A DNA stretch of 64,000 bases from NCBI GenBank assembly GCA_965199165.1, contig OZ240681.1, forward strand, positions 868,001-932,000, in the 5' to 3' direction. The stretch comes from LMUY01 sp965199165. Lineage in GTDB: Bacteria; Pseudomonadota; Alphaproteobacteria; Acetobacterales; Acetobacteraceae. This document shows, piece after piece, positions 24,430 to 32,059 of the stretch (within the stretch, counting starts at the first letter, position 1; each line of letters begins with the position of its first letter). The position numbers and the translations under genes are program-made. Below the pieces are notes generated by a model. It had not been told where the DNA came from and did not search any database. It saw only the letters and a program-made list of their open reading frames with translations.

Positions 24430-25742
24430 TGGCTGCCGCCGGCGACCGTGGCGGCTATCGGCGCTGCCATGGGCGTTTCTGCGTCGATGCGGCGCTGGAA
24501 AGCCAGGCGAGCCATCTTGGCGGTGCGGACCATGTAGCGCTCCATCAGCTGCTGCACGGTCGTCTGGGCGTGGCCGCTGATGGCGGTGATCAGCCCGACA
24601 TCGCACTCGGCCTCGGCCAGGCGGGTGATGGCGGTGTGGCGCAGGTGCATGAAGGTCAGCTCCTCCATGCGGATGGTGAAGGCGTCCGGGTCGGCCATGT
24701 CGCGGCCGGGCATCAGATGGTCGACCGGGAAGGACGCCGTCCGCTCGGCCGCCTTGGCGCGGATGCGGGCGAACACGTGGCGGAAATTGTCCGCCAGATA
24801 GGGCCGGCCGGTCTCCTCCGACACGATGATGGTGGTGGGCGGCAGGGGATAGGCCAGGCCGGTGCGCGCCGCCTCGGCCGACTGGGCCGCCTGGCGGGCG
24901 TCCAGCCGCGCCAGCTCCGCGGCCAGGCGCTCGCCCAGCTGCGGCACCATGCCGATCGGCAGGCTCACGCCGGCCTTGCCGCGGCCGCCCTTGCTCTGCC
25001 GGACCAGCAGGGTGCTGCCGCCCAGGCGCAGGGCGGCGCGGGGCATGCGCAGGATGTCGCCCTGGCGCTGGCCCAGCCACTCGTTGAGCGCCACGGCGGT
25101 GCCGACGGACGGGTAGCCCATGCTGTCCGCCGTGCTGACGAACAGATCGACGGCCGGGCGCGGCCAGATCAGCCCGGCCGGCGTCATCGCCACCGTGCCG
25201 GGCCGCTCCGCCGGGTTGACCAGCAGCCAGCCCTCCCGCCGGCCGAAGGCCAGCAGCAGGCGCAGCACGCGCACCACGGCGTTGGCGAAGGCAGGCGTGC
25301 CGGACAGGCCGCGCTTGAGCCGCTGGATGCGCACGGCGTCGATCGCGCGCACCGGCGCGTCCGCCGCCCAGTCCTCGAGCTTGAGCAGGCATTGGCGGTA
25401 GCCGCGCTGGGTGGAGGGAGCGAGGCGCGTGAAGTCCTCGCTGGCCTGGTAGTGCCGCACCAGGTCGCCCAGGGTGCGCAGCGCCGTCGGCACGGGCGGC
25501 GCGGCCAGGGTGACGCCGGCGGCGGCGCGGGACTGGTCCAGCTGCTCGTTGAGCTGCTGCGCGCGGGCCATGGCCGCGGCCTCCAGCTGCGCCGGGTCCG
25601 TGTGGTGCGCCCAGTCGACCGGCACGCGCTCGACCTTCCAACCGGCTTCGCGCAGGGCGGAACTGGGCTGCCAAAAGTAGCGCGGCAGCTCGCCGGCGGC
25701 GCCCGGCCGCACGGTCAGGTAGCGGACGGTGATCTTGGCCAT
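24426..25742 (-). CDS. Tyrosine recombinase (integrase)
   Basis: The 438-residue integrase has a core-binding region (about 88-175, TLGDLVRHYQASEDFTRLAP onward) and a catalytic domain with the expected set: Arg226 (GQRQGD), Lys251 (QSKGGRGK), HLRHT (His366, Arg368), GHAQ (His391) and the nucleophile Tyr403 in ERYMVRT. All catalytic residues are present, so it may be active. ATG 25742 follows the stop of the preceding small gene by two bases. It is in a minus-strand operon of overlapping genes 2 kb from tRNA-Lys, a common integration target. I could not find a repeated tRNA 3' end marking the other border. Confidence 0.9.
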   Translation of the reverse strand: MAKITVRYLTVRPGAAGELPRYFWQPSSALREAGWKVERVPVDWAHHTDPAQLEAAAMARAQQLNEQLDQSRAAAGVTLAAPPVPTALRTLGDLVRHYQASEDFTRLAPSTQRGYRQCLLKLEDWAADAPVRAIDAVRIQRLKRGLSGTPAFANAVVRVLRLLLAFGRREGWLLVNPAERPGTVAMTPAGLIWPRPAVDLFVSTADSMGYPSVGTAVALNEWLGQRQGDILRMPRAALRLGGSTLLVRQSKGGRGKAGVSLPIGMVPQLGERLAAELARLDARQAAQSAEAARTGLAYPLPPTTIIVSEETGRPYLADNFRHVFARIRAKAAERTASFPVDHLMPGRDMADPDAFTIRMEELTFMHLRHTAITRLAEAECDVGLITAISGHAQTTVQQLMERYMVRTAKMARLAFQRRIDAETPMAAPIAATVAGGSQ

Positions 25743-25744
25743 GG

Positions 25745-25936
25745 TCAGTCGCCAGCCGACCACGCGGGCAAGCATGCGATCAGCTCGTCGACCGTCGTGC
25801 TGCCGCCCTCATCCATCGCTTTGACGTAGCCAAGGAAGCTGCGCAGGCGGCGGTAGAACACGTCGAGATCGTCCGGCGGCGAGTAATCGTTCACGGCGTC
25901 GCGCACGACGTCGTCGATGTCCTCTTCCAACGTCAT
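25745..25936 (-). CDS. Small acidic protein of the integrase module
   Basis: The 63-residue protein (MTLEEDIDDVVRDAVNDYSP, then LDVFYRRLRSFLGYVKAMDE) starts at ATG 25936 in an ATGA overlap with the AlpA-like gene, and the integrase ATG follows its stop by two bases. It is helical and acidic with no recognised domain. Its position between an AlpA-like regulator and an integrase suggests a part in excision or module control, which is inference from context only. Confidence 0.62.
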   Translation of the reverse strand: MTLEEDIDDVVRDAVNDYSPPDDLDVFYRRLRSFLGYVKAMDEGGSTTVDELIACLPAWSAGD

Positions 25937-26226
25937 GCCCGGCACCCCACGCGGCCGATGTGCTGGCTGCGATCGTCGAGGCGGGCGTGCCAGGCGGCGA
26001 TCTCCGCGTCCTCGGCCGGTGACGTGGCGCCGGGATGGCTGCCGGCGCGGGCCAGGTAGCCGGCCTGTTCGCGCCGCCAGCGCTCCACGGCCAGCGGGTC
26101 GATGCGGCCGCCGCTGCCGGGTAGCGGCTCGGGGAAGCCGGGCTCGCGCCGCATGCGGCGCAGGGTGCTCTCCGGCACACCCAAGCGGCGGGCGAGCTGG
26201 GCCGGGCGCAGCAACTTAGTGGCCAT
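25933..26226 (-). CDS. AlpA/excisionase-like helix-turn-helix protein
   Basis: The 97-residue protein opens LLRPAQLARRLGVPESTLRR followed by MRREPGFPEPLPGSGGRID, then PLAVERWRREQAG. This is the MerR/AlpA-type winged HTH with its Arg-rich wing and the closing W-helix used by phage and island excisionases. It probably binds next to the attachment site or the operon promoter. The start ATG overlaps the end of the transposon-interrupted gene (CATGGCCACTAA). The C-terminal 40 residues are polar and not recognised. Confidence 0.75.
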   Translation of the reverse strand: MATKLLRPAQLARRLGVPESTLRRMRREPGFPEPLPGSGGRIDPLAVERWRREQAGYLARAGSHPGATSPAEDAEIAAWHARLDDRSQHIGRVGCRA

Positions 26227-26360
26227 GCGGCGCCTGCGCGGCGGGTCGGAGCGCGAACAGGGCGGCGCCCATTTCCGCCAGCTCCGCAGAATGGTCGCGG
26301 CCGCAGGTGCAGCACCGCAGCTGGTCCATCATCAATTCCAGCACATCGATCGCCGAACAG
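26216..26360 (-). pseudogene. 3' part of a small gene split by the Tn3-family element
   Basis: This piece encodes SAIDVLELMMDQLRCCTCGR followed by an Ala-rich end and the TAA at 26216. It carries one copy of the AACAG target duplication at its upstream edge (26356-26360). Joined to 31665-31839 minus one AACAG copy it gives a 104-codon uninterrupted frame. The CCTCGRDH stretch could bind a metal, but the family is unknown. It overlaps the AlpA-like start, so the insertion sits in the middle of an operon. Confidence 0.85.
26356..26360. repeat. Target site duplication AACAG, left copy
   Basis: The five bases directly outside the left repeat are identical to 31665-31669 outside the right repeat. 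This fits a single, undisturbed Tn3-family insertion. Confidence 0.92.
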
Positions 26361-26398
26361 GGGGTAGGTTCGGGATACGTGTAAAAAGTGGTCACAAG
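26361..26398 (+). repeat. Left terminal inverted repeat of the Tn3-family element
   Basis: The 38-bp repeat begins GGGGTAGG and ends GTCACAAG, the GGGG...AAG form usual for this family. It matches the right repeat at 37 of 38 positions (position 4 differs). The tnpA stop lies within it. Confidence 0.95.
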
Positions 26399-29397
26399 GG
26401 CTGCTCGAAGGGAAGTGGTTGCGGTTCGAGAGGGTCTGCCAGGTCGTCCATGTCGAGTGCGTATTTGCCGAAGCGCAGGATGTGGCGGCGCATATAGGGG
26501 CTGAGACCTGCGACAAGTGCCGGGGTGACGGGGTGACCGGCAGCTGCCATCCCGGACAGGACGGCCGTCAGGTCAGCGACGTTGGACAGCATGACCGCGT
26601 TGGCGACCAGGCTGGCGTACTTGATCTGCTTTTCCTGTTCGACGGGATCGCCACTCTTGACCACCGGCCCGCCGAACGACACCCAATCCAGGAAGTCGTT
26701 GTAGGCCTCGATCTTGGTCGTCTCGGCGCGGATGGTGCGCCGGACCTCGGCGCTGGAGACGAAGCGCAATAGGAACAGGGTGCGCTCGACGCGGCCGAGT
26801 TCGCGGAACGCCCGGTAGAGTAGGCTCCGGCGGTTGCTGGTGCTCAGTTTGCGCAGGAGCATCGACGGCATCACGCGCCCGGCCTGGATCGAGAGCACGA
26901 CCTGGATCACGTCCTGCGTGTGGGTGGCGATCAGGTCCCAGTCAATCTCGCCGCTGAACAGGGCGTCGATGTGGGCATAGCGGGTCGCCTTGGCCGGGCG
27001 GTAGAAGACGGCATCGCTCAAGCCCCGCATGCGCGGCATCAGCTTGATGCCCATGAGCCGGCACAGGCCGAAGACGCTTTCGCTCTGCCCTTGGGTGTCG
27101 GCGTAGATGGTGTCGGGCTGGATGGCCGACTTGTTCTTCAGCAGCGCGTCCAGGATGTGGACGGCTTCCCACACGCCGCAGGGTATGAAGCTGGTGAAGA
27201 GCGCGATGTAGGTGTCGGCGATGTGGTGGTAGGCGATCCCGCCATAGCCGCCGTAGCGGATGTGCCGCGATCCCATCAGGTTGTTCTCGCGCAGCTTCAC
27301 GTGGGTGCCGTCGGCGATCGCCGTGCGCCCGCTTCCCCAGTGCCGGGGCAGGGAGAAACGGGCGTACTGGCCGATGATATCGACCATCCCGGCTTCCAGC
27401 TTGCCCGCGGTGACGTGCTGGGCATTGGTCCGCCGCAGCGCCTGGGCTGACGCGGCCCCTGGCGCGTGCCGGGCGGTCTGGCCCGGGCCGAGGTTGCAGC
27501 CGTAGCCGAACACGGTGAACAGGTAGCGCTGGACGGCGTTGGCGAGCTTGGGATCGGAGCCGGAGGGCGGCCCGAAGTGGCGGGTGTAGCCGGACCAGTG
27601 CTCGGCCCGTTTGAGGATGTCGAGGAGGTGGCGCTCCTTCATACGGGCGCCGACCTCCTGTTCGAACTCGGCCATCCCGGGTGGCTGCCCTGCCGTCTCC
27701 AGGTGCTTGAGGTGCGGGGTTCCGTCCGCATCGAGGCTGAGTTCAGCGTTGCCGGGGAAGCCGGCGTCCACGGCGGCAGCAAGCGTCGTTAGCTCCACCT
27801 TCAGCGCGGCCGCGAAGTCCTCGCCGCGGCTTGGGATGCCAAGAGCGGCACAGTAGGCCGGCAGCCGCGCCTTGCATTCGTCCCATGGCAGAAGCTGGGC
27901 GCGGTAGTCGGCGAAGGCCTCGGCGCCTGCCACGTAAAGGTCGCCCACCTCCAGAGCGCCGGCAAGGTGGACGAACAGGCAAACCTCAAGTGCGCGCCGG
28001 TCGAACGTGACGGGCCCGGACCGGCGGCGCTTGGTGACGAAGGCCTGCCAGCGCTGGGACGCAAAGCCGAGATCGAACCCGCCCTCCACCTCGTCGCGGC
28101 GCGTGTGGCGGTGCCTGCTGACCACCGCCAGCGCGTTTAGCAGATTGCGCCCCTGGGTCGCCGACCGGATCTCCACCAGGTCCAGCAGCCGAAACAGCAG
28201 GGCGCGGTGCTTGGCGTGGATGGGCCAGAGCAGCGGGAGGTCATTGTTGCGGTGCCAAGCCGACACCGCCTGGCACTGCTCCGCGAGTGCTGCGACGCCG
28301 CCCCGCCGGGCCAGGAGTTTCCGCACCTCGCGCCCGAACGCGGCGTCGCGCGCAGGCGCGCCGTCCGGGGCGGCAGCGGCCTCTTCGTTTTGCGCCGTTT
28401 CCAGCACCTGGCCGAAGACGCCGATCAGGGTCTCCTCGATCTCGCGGTGCTGCTCGTGCAAGTCGTCCAGCCTCTCCTTTGCTGCGGCCTCGGTCCGCCG
28501 GATGCGTCGCAACATCATCTCGACCAGCTCGTCGCGGCAGCGCATGCGGGTCTGGCGCAACAAGGCGAGCAGCAGGGTGTGCCGTCTACCCGGCTGCACG
28601 ACGTCGAGCAGATCGCCCACGTCCAACGCCGCGGCCTCGGCGGCGAACTGGCGCAGCTTGGTGTGGGTGATGCCTTCCAGGAGCTGGTTGTGCTCGACCT
28701 GGCCGCCCAGCCACTCAAGGCGCTCGATCCACAGTCCGACCGTCTTTGGCGTCGCGGGTCCGGGCGCCTGTTTCAGGCGGTTGAAGCCGGTCGTGGCGCC
28801 GCTTGGCGGCTTGGCCAGCAGAGCGTCCAGCGCCGCCGCCTGGTTGGGCTTCAGGCGCTGCGCCACACGGTCGTACATACGGCCATGGACCTCGGTGCGC
28901 AGCCGGCTCACCAGCCGGTCGAGGGTGCTGAACGCCGGCAGATCGGTGGCTGCCGCCAGCAGAGTTTCGACAGCCCGGTTGATGAGGTCGGCCGGGTCGC
29001 TCATGGTTTCGGCCGCTTCAAGCACGGTGTCGCGGACCAGGCGCTCGGCAGAGTTGCCGTATGGCGTCGCCGACAAGTAGCCGCGTATGGCTGTTTGATA
29101 GCGGTAGAGCGACTTGGTTCGGTGCGCCGCATCGGGCCAAGCCGGCACTGCCGCGATCCCAAGCTGCGCCGCCACCCGGGCCACGATGCCGGCATTCACC
29201 TCGTCAGGTGCCGGGAAGCAGCCGAGATCACGGCGGGCCTTGAGCAACACTGCCAGCAGCAGGCGGCCTTGCTCGCTTCGGGCGGTGGCCTGGATGAAGT
29301 CGAGATCGGAGTCGGTCAGGGCATACCGCTCGTCCAGCTCCTCCCGGGTCAGCCGCGCGCCAGGGCGTGGGTAGGCTGTGCGGTCGATGGCGGTCAT
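26392..29397 (-). CDS. tnpA: Tn3-family transposase
   Basis: The 1001-residue transposase is the usual family length. Its N-terminal DNA-binding half is followed by the DDE core: Asp696 in TAIADGTHV, Asp767 in IYADTQGQSE and Glu897 in TTKIEAYNDF, at spacings like Tn3 TnpA. I place the start at ATG 29397 (MTAIDRTAYPRP); the longer frame to 29541 runs into the divergent resolvase gene. The stop falls inside the left inverted repeat. It catalyses replicative transposition with cointegrate formation, resolved by the adjacent resolvase. Confidence 0.96.
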   Translation of the reverse strand: MTAIDRTAYPRPGARLTREELDERYALTDSDLDFIQATARSEQGRLLLAVLLKARRDLGCFPAPDEVNAGIVARVAAQLGIAAVPAWPDAAHRTKSLYRYQTAIRGYLSATPYGNSAERLVRDTVLEAAETMSDPADLINRAVETLLAAATDLPAFSTLDRLVSRLRTEVHGRMYDRVAQRLKPNQAAALDALLAKPPSGATTGFNRLKQAPGPATPKTVGLWIERLEWLGGQVEHNQLLEGITHTKLRQFAAEAAALDVGDLLDVVQPGRRHTLLLALLRQTRMRCRDELVEMMLRRIRRTEAAAKERLDDLHEQHREIEETLIGVFGQVLETAQNEEAAAAPDGAPARDAAFGREVRKLLARRGGVAALAEQCQAVSAWHRNNDLPLLWPIHAKHRALLFRLLDLVEIRSATQGRNLLNALAVVSRHRHTRRDEVEGGFDLGFASQRWQAFVTKRRRSGPVTFDRRALEVCLFVHLAGALEVGDLYVAGAEAFADYRAQLLPWDECKARLPAYCAALGIPSRGEDFAAALKVELTTLAAAVDAGFPGNAELSLDADGTPHLKHLETAGQPPGMAEFEQEVGARMKERHLLDILKRAEHWSGYTRHFGPPSGSDPKLANAVQRYLFTVFGYGCNLGPGQTARHAPGAASAQALRRTNAQHVTAGKLEAGMVDIIGQYARFSLPRHWGSGRTAIADGTHVKLRENNLMGSRHIRYGGYGGIAYHHIADTYIALFTSFIPCGVWEAVHILDALLKNKSAIQPDTIYADTQGQSESVFGLCRLMGIKLMPRMRGLSDAVFYRPAKATRYAHIDALFSGEIDWDLIATHTQDVIQVVLSIQAGRVMPSMLLRKLSTSNRRSLLYRAFRELGRVERTLFLLRFVSSAEVRRTIRAETTKIEAYNDFLDWVSFGGPVVKSGDPVEQEKQIKYASLVANAVMLSNVADLTAVLSGMAAAGHPVTPALVAGLSPYMRRHILRFGKYALDMDDLADPLEPQPLPFEQPL

Positions 29398-29473
29398 GGG
29401 GTGTCCGGAAAAGGGTGCGCCGGAGCGGCAGGGCGAGCTATGTTGTTTGAAGGGGTTAGCAGGAGGCCGTCCA

Positions 29474-30178
29474 GTGTCCGCGAAGGAACACCTTGCTGGA
29501 CATAGGCGCCCGGCGCGTAGGCCGCGCCAGGGCACCCGCACTGCCCTCTATCTCCGGGTCTCGACCGCCGACCAGAAGCCGGACCTGCAATATGACGGCC
29601 TGCGCGGCTACGCCGAGCGCGCCGGCCTCGACGTCGTACAGGACTACTGCGACATGGCCGTGTCAGGCCGCAAGGAGGGCCGCCCTAAGCTCAATGCACT
29701 GATGGCAGCCGCGCGCAACCAGGAAATCGACTGCGTGCTGGTGTGGAAGTTTGACCGCTTCGCCCGCAGCACGCGCCACCTGCTCACCGCGCTGGAGGAG
29801 TTCGACCATCTCGGCGTGCGCTTCGTCAGTGTGCAGGACCAAGTGGACACGGACAGCCCAATGGGCCGGGCCATGTTCACCATCATCGGCGCCATGGCCG
29901 AACTGGAGTCCTCGCTCATCAGCGAGCGCGTCACTGCCGGCATGCGGGCCGCCGAGGCGCGCGGCCGACACCTGGGGCGGCCCGCGATGCCGCAGCGCGT
30001 CGTCAGCGAGATCGAGGCGCTCGCCACCTCCACCGACCTCAGCATCCGCGCCATCCAGAAGAAGATTGCCGGCCGGGCCAGCCGCGGCATCGTCGGCGAG
30101 GTCACCAAACGCGCACGGGCCAACACTGCCGCCGCTGGCGGCGCCGTTCAGGCCGCCAAGCCTTGCTCCGCCAAGTAG
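29474..30178 (+). CDS. tnpR: Serine resolvase/invertase of the transposon
   Basis: The 234-residue serine recombinase has the nucleophile Ser30 in LYLRVSTADQ, the VWKFDRFARSTRHLL block, VRFVSVQDQVDTDSPMGRAM, the MAELESSLISERV helix, and a C-terminal HTH-like tail. The start is GTG 29474 with AGGAGG at 29461-29466. It is divergent from tnpA with only 76 bp between, short for a three-subsite res of the Tn3 type. Its 3' end overlaps the converging SDR gene by 31 bp. It should resolve cointegrates and may repress tnpA. Confidence 0.93.
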   Translation: MSAKEHLAGHRRPARRPRQGTRTALYLRVSTADQKPDLQYDGLRGYAERAGLDVVQDYCDMAVSGRKEGRPKLNALMAAARNQEIDCVLVWKFDRFARSTRHLLTALEEFDHLGVRFVSVQDQVDTDSPMGRAMFTIIGAMAELESSLISERVTAGMRAAEARGRHLGRPAMPQRVVSEIEALATSTDLSIRAIQKKIAGRASRGIVGEVTKRARANTAAAGGAVQAAKPCSAK

Positions 30179-30957
30179 CGGGGCGCCGGCTTGCCGTTCT
30201 GCGTCGCACCGAACAGGGCGACGCGGGCGGCGTCATAGCGATCCCACAGCGCGAGGTCATGAACCGACGGCAGCGTCACCGCCTCGCCTCGGTCGAACCC
30301 GGTCAGCGCCGCATCCACCATGTCCTCCGCCGTCATCACGACGGCCGGGTCGAAGGCGGACAGTGGGATGCCGGCCTGGTCGTAGAACTCGGTGGCAACG
30401 CCCGCGGGCAGGACGACCTGCAGCCGCACCCCGGTCCCGGCCAGCTCTTCCTGGATGCCGCGGCTGAACGCGAGCACGAACGCCTTGGTGCCGCTGTAGA
30501 GCGAGGTGATCGGCAGCGAATGCAGCGCCATCACCGACGACACGTTGATGATCGCGCCCGCGTTGCGCGCCAGGAACGGCGGCAGCGCGGCCCGGGTCAG
30601 CCGCGTGGGTGCCGTGACGTTGAGTGCAATCGTGGCCGCCGCGTCCGCCGCCGACATGGCCACGGTGGCGCCGAGCTTGCCATTGCCGGCGTTGTTCACC
30701 AGCAGGGACACATCGGGGTTGGTGGCCAGGACGTGCTCGACACGCACGAGGTCCGCCTCCGAGGTCAGGTCGGCCGCCACGGTCTCGACCTGGGTACCGT
30801 GGGCCTGCGCCAGCTTGGCCGAGAGCGCCTGCAGGCGTTCGGCCCGTCGTGCCACGAGGACGAGGCCGTAGCCGCGGGCGGCAAGGCGCTCGGCATACAC
30901 TGCGCCGATGCCCGACGAGGCGCCTGTGACAACGGCGACCGGCTTAGAAGCTGACAT
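30148..30957 (-). CDS. Short-chain dehydrogenase/reductase carried by the transposon
   Basis: The 269-residue classical SDR has VVTGASSGIGAVYAERLA (9-26), LLVNNAGNG (85-93), catalytic Ser140/141 (NVSS), Tyr154 and Lys158 (YSGTK). ARR after the second strand suggests NADP(H). Start ATG 30957 has AGGAGG a few bases upstream. It is divergent from a MarR-type gene, an arrangement typical of a repressor controlling an oxidoreductase that detoxifies a reactive compound. It is cargo of the Tn3-family element. The substrate is unknown. Confidence 0.9.
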   Translation of the reverse strand: MSASKPVAVVTGASSGIGAVYAERLAARGYGLVLVARRAERLQALSAKLAQAHGTQVETVAADLTSEADLVRVEHVLATNPDVSLLVNNAGNGKLGATVAMSAADAAATIALNVTAPTRLTRAALPPFLARNAGAIINVSSVMALHSLPITSLYSGTKAFVLAFSRGIQEELAGTGVRLQVVLPAGVATEFYDQAGIPLSAFDPAVVMTAEDMVDAALTGFDRGEAVTLPSVHDLALWDRYDAARVALFGATQNGKPAPRYLAEQGLAA

Positions 30958-31042
30958 ACTGCCCTCCTATTGCTTGAGCACTAAACCATCTGGAGCGCCG
31001 CTGGCCCATCGCAATGGTGCAGCCCTCAACTATTTTAGCGAG

Positions 31043-31579
31043 ATGGGAAAGAAGCTCAAGCGGCCCGCATCGGCCATGGCGCCCGAGATGTCCAACGCGG
31101 ATGCCCTTGCGATGCCGGATGACCTCGTCTGCACGCATACGTCGCTGCGCCGGGCCGCGCGCCGCCTGGGGCAGATCTACGACGAGGCCATCGCGCCCAC
31201 CGGGCTCACATCGCCGCAGGCCCTGCTGCTCGCGCAGATCGACAAGCTCGGCGCATGCTACGGTGAGGAAGGGCCGCCTCTCCAGGTTCTCGCCGGCCAC
31301 CTGGCCATCGGGGTATCTGCCCTGACGCACGCGCTCCGGCCGTTGCTACGCGAGGGCCTCGTCGAGGTGCGCCCGGATGCGCGCGACCGGCGCATCAAGC
31401 ACGGCATGATGACGGCCCTGGGACGGCGCCGGTTTGAGCAGATGGTCGCCCTGTGGACGGCTGCCGACCAGCGTGTCGAGGCAGTGCTGGGGACCGATGC
31501 GGCGGAGACCCTGAGACGCTTGGCCGACACCGTCGCCTCGCCGCAGTTCCTTGACGCCTACAGCCAGGATACGGCGTAG
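31043..31579 (+). CDS. MarR-family regulator carried by the transposon
   Basis: From ATG 31043 the protein has 178 residues. It shows the MarR winged-helix order: SLRRAARRLGQIYDEAIAPT, GLTSPQALLLAQIDKLG, LAGHLAIGVSALTHALRPLL (recognition helix) and EVRPDARDRRIKHGMMTALG (wing with DxRDRR). Starts at 31079 or 31091 are also possible; none has a strong ribosome site. It is divergent from the SDR gene with 85 bp between, so it probably regulates that gene in response to a phenolic or similar ligand. It is the last gene before the right inverted repeat. Confidence 0.85.
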   Translation: MGKKLKRPASAMAPEMSNADALAMPDDLVCTHTSLRRAARRLGQIYDEAIAPTGLTSPQALLLAQIDKLGACYGEEGPPLQVLAGHLAIGVSALTHALRPLLREGLVEVRPDARDRRIKHGMMTALGRRRFEQMVALWTAADQRVEAVLGTDAAETLRRLADTVASPQFLDAYSQDTA

Positions 31580-31626
31580 GCGCCCGACAAAGTGCGGCTG
31601 ATGCCGCAGGGCAGTGCGCCCATGCC

Positions 31627-31664
31627 CTTGTGACCACTTTTTACACGTATCCCGAACCTATCCC
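31627..31664 (-). repeat. Right terminal inverted repeat of the Tn3-family element
   Basis: Read on the minus strand it begins GGGATAGG and ends GTCACAAG, matching the left repeat except at position 4. It lies 47 bp beyond the MarR stop. Confidence 0.95.
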
Positions 31665-31669
31665 AACAG
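31665..31669. repeat. Target site duplication AACAG, right copy
   Basis: It is the exact partner of the left copy. Removing the element and one copy restores the reading frame of the interrupted gene. Confidence 0.92.
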
Positions 31670-31839
31670 CGCAGGGCAAAGCGCGACACGTTGACGCCCT
31701 CGCTCTCGATCCCGACCGTTTGCCCGTCGTCGCTCACGAAGGTGACGACGACGCCGGCGCGCTCGTGCGAGCGCACGTGCTTGCGGATGCGGGCGCAGAG
31801 CGCGTCGGCCTTGTCGACCACCTTGCGGGGCGCGCTCAT
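31665..31839 (-). pseudogene. 5' part of the small gene split by the Tn3-family element
   Basis: ATG 31839, with GGAGG nearby, starts MSAPRKVVDKADALCARIRK, then SHERAGVVVTFVSDDGQTVG, and stops being meaningful at the transposon end. With 26216-26355 it forms one 104-codon gene. The product would be a small basic-N-terminal protein of unknown function. The start overlaps the stop of an upstream fragment (ATGA), showing the same tight packing as the rest of the integrase operon. Confidence 0.85.
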
Positions 31840-32040
31840 CGGGCCGATCCTCCGGCTTCCAACATGCGGACGATGCGTTCGGCCTTGGCGGCGGCCTCGG
31901 CCATGGTGCGCACGGGGGCGGTGTGGCTGGCGCCGATGTTGGTCAGCAGCACCGTGCCGTCCGCGCGGGGATGCAGGCGGACAACCGGGGTGCGGCCGGC
32001 ATGGTAGGTGATCGCGGCGTGGGGAAGATCGGCTGGACCT
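31836..32040 (-). pseudogene. 3' fragment of an upstream operon gene, start missing
   Basis: The minus strand reads ITYHAGRTPVVRLHPRADGT, VLLTNIGASHTAPVRTMAEA and AAKAERIVRMLEAGGSAR, then TGA in an ATGA overlap with the next gene. No ATG, GTG or TTG occurs in frame before the divergent SDR gene, so the 5' part is lost. This may mark the right edge of the integrase module. The family is not recognised. Confidence 0.5.
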
Positions 32041-32059
32041 GCAAGAGACGGATGTGACC

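Larger units (their letters stand above)
26361..31664. mobile_element. Complete Tn3-family transposon with SDR/MarR passengers
   Basis: The 5,304-bp element is bounded by 38-bp inverted repeats with one mismatch and flanked by a perfect 5-bp duplication AACAG, the target size of the Tn3 family. It holds tnpA, a divergent serine resolvase gene, and a divergent SDR/MarR pair between tnpR and the right repeat. All catalytic motifs are intact, so it may be mobile. It interrupts one gene of the integrase-associated operon. Confidence 0.95.
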
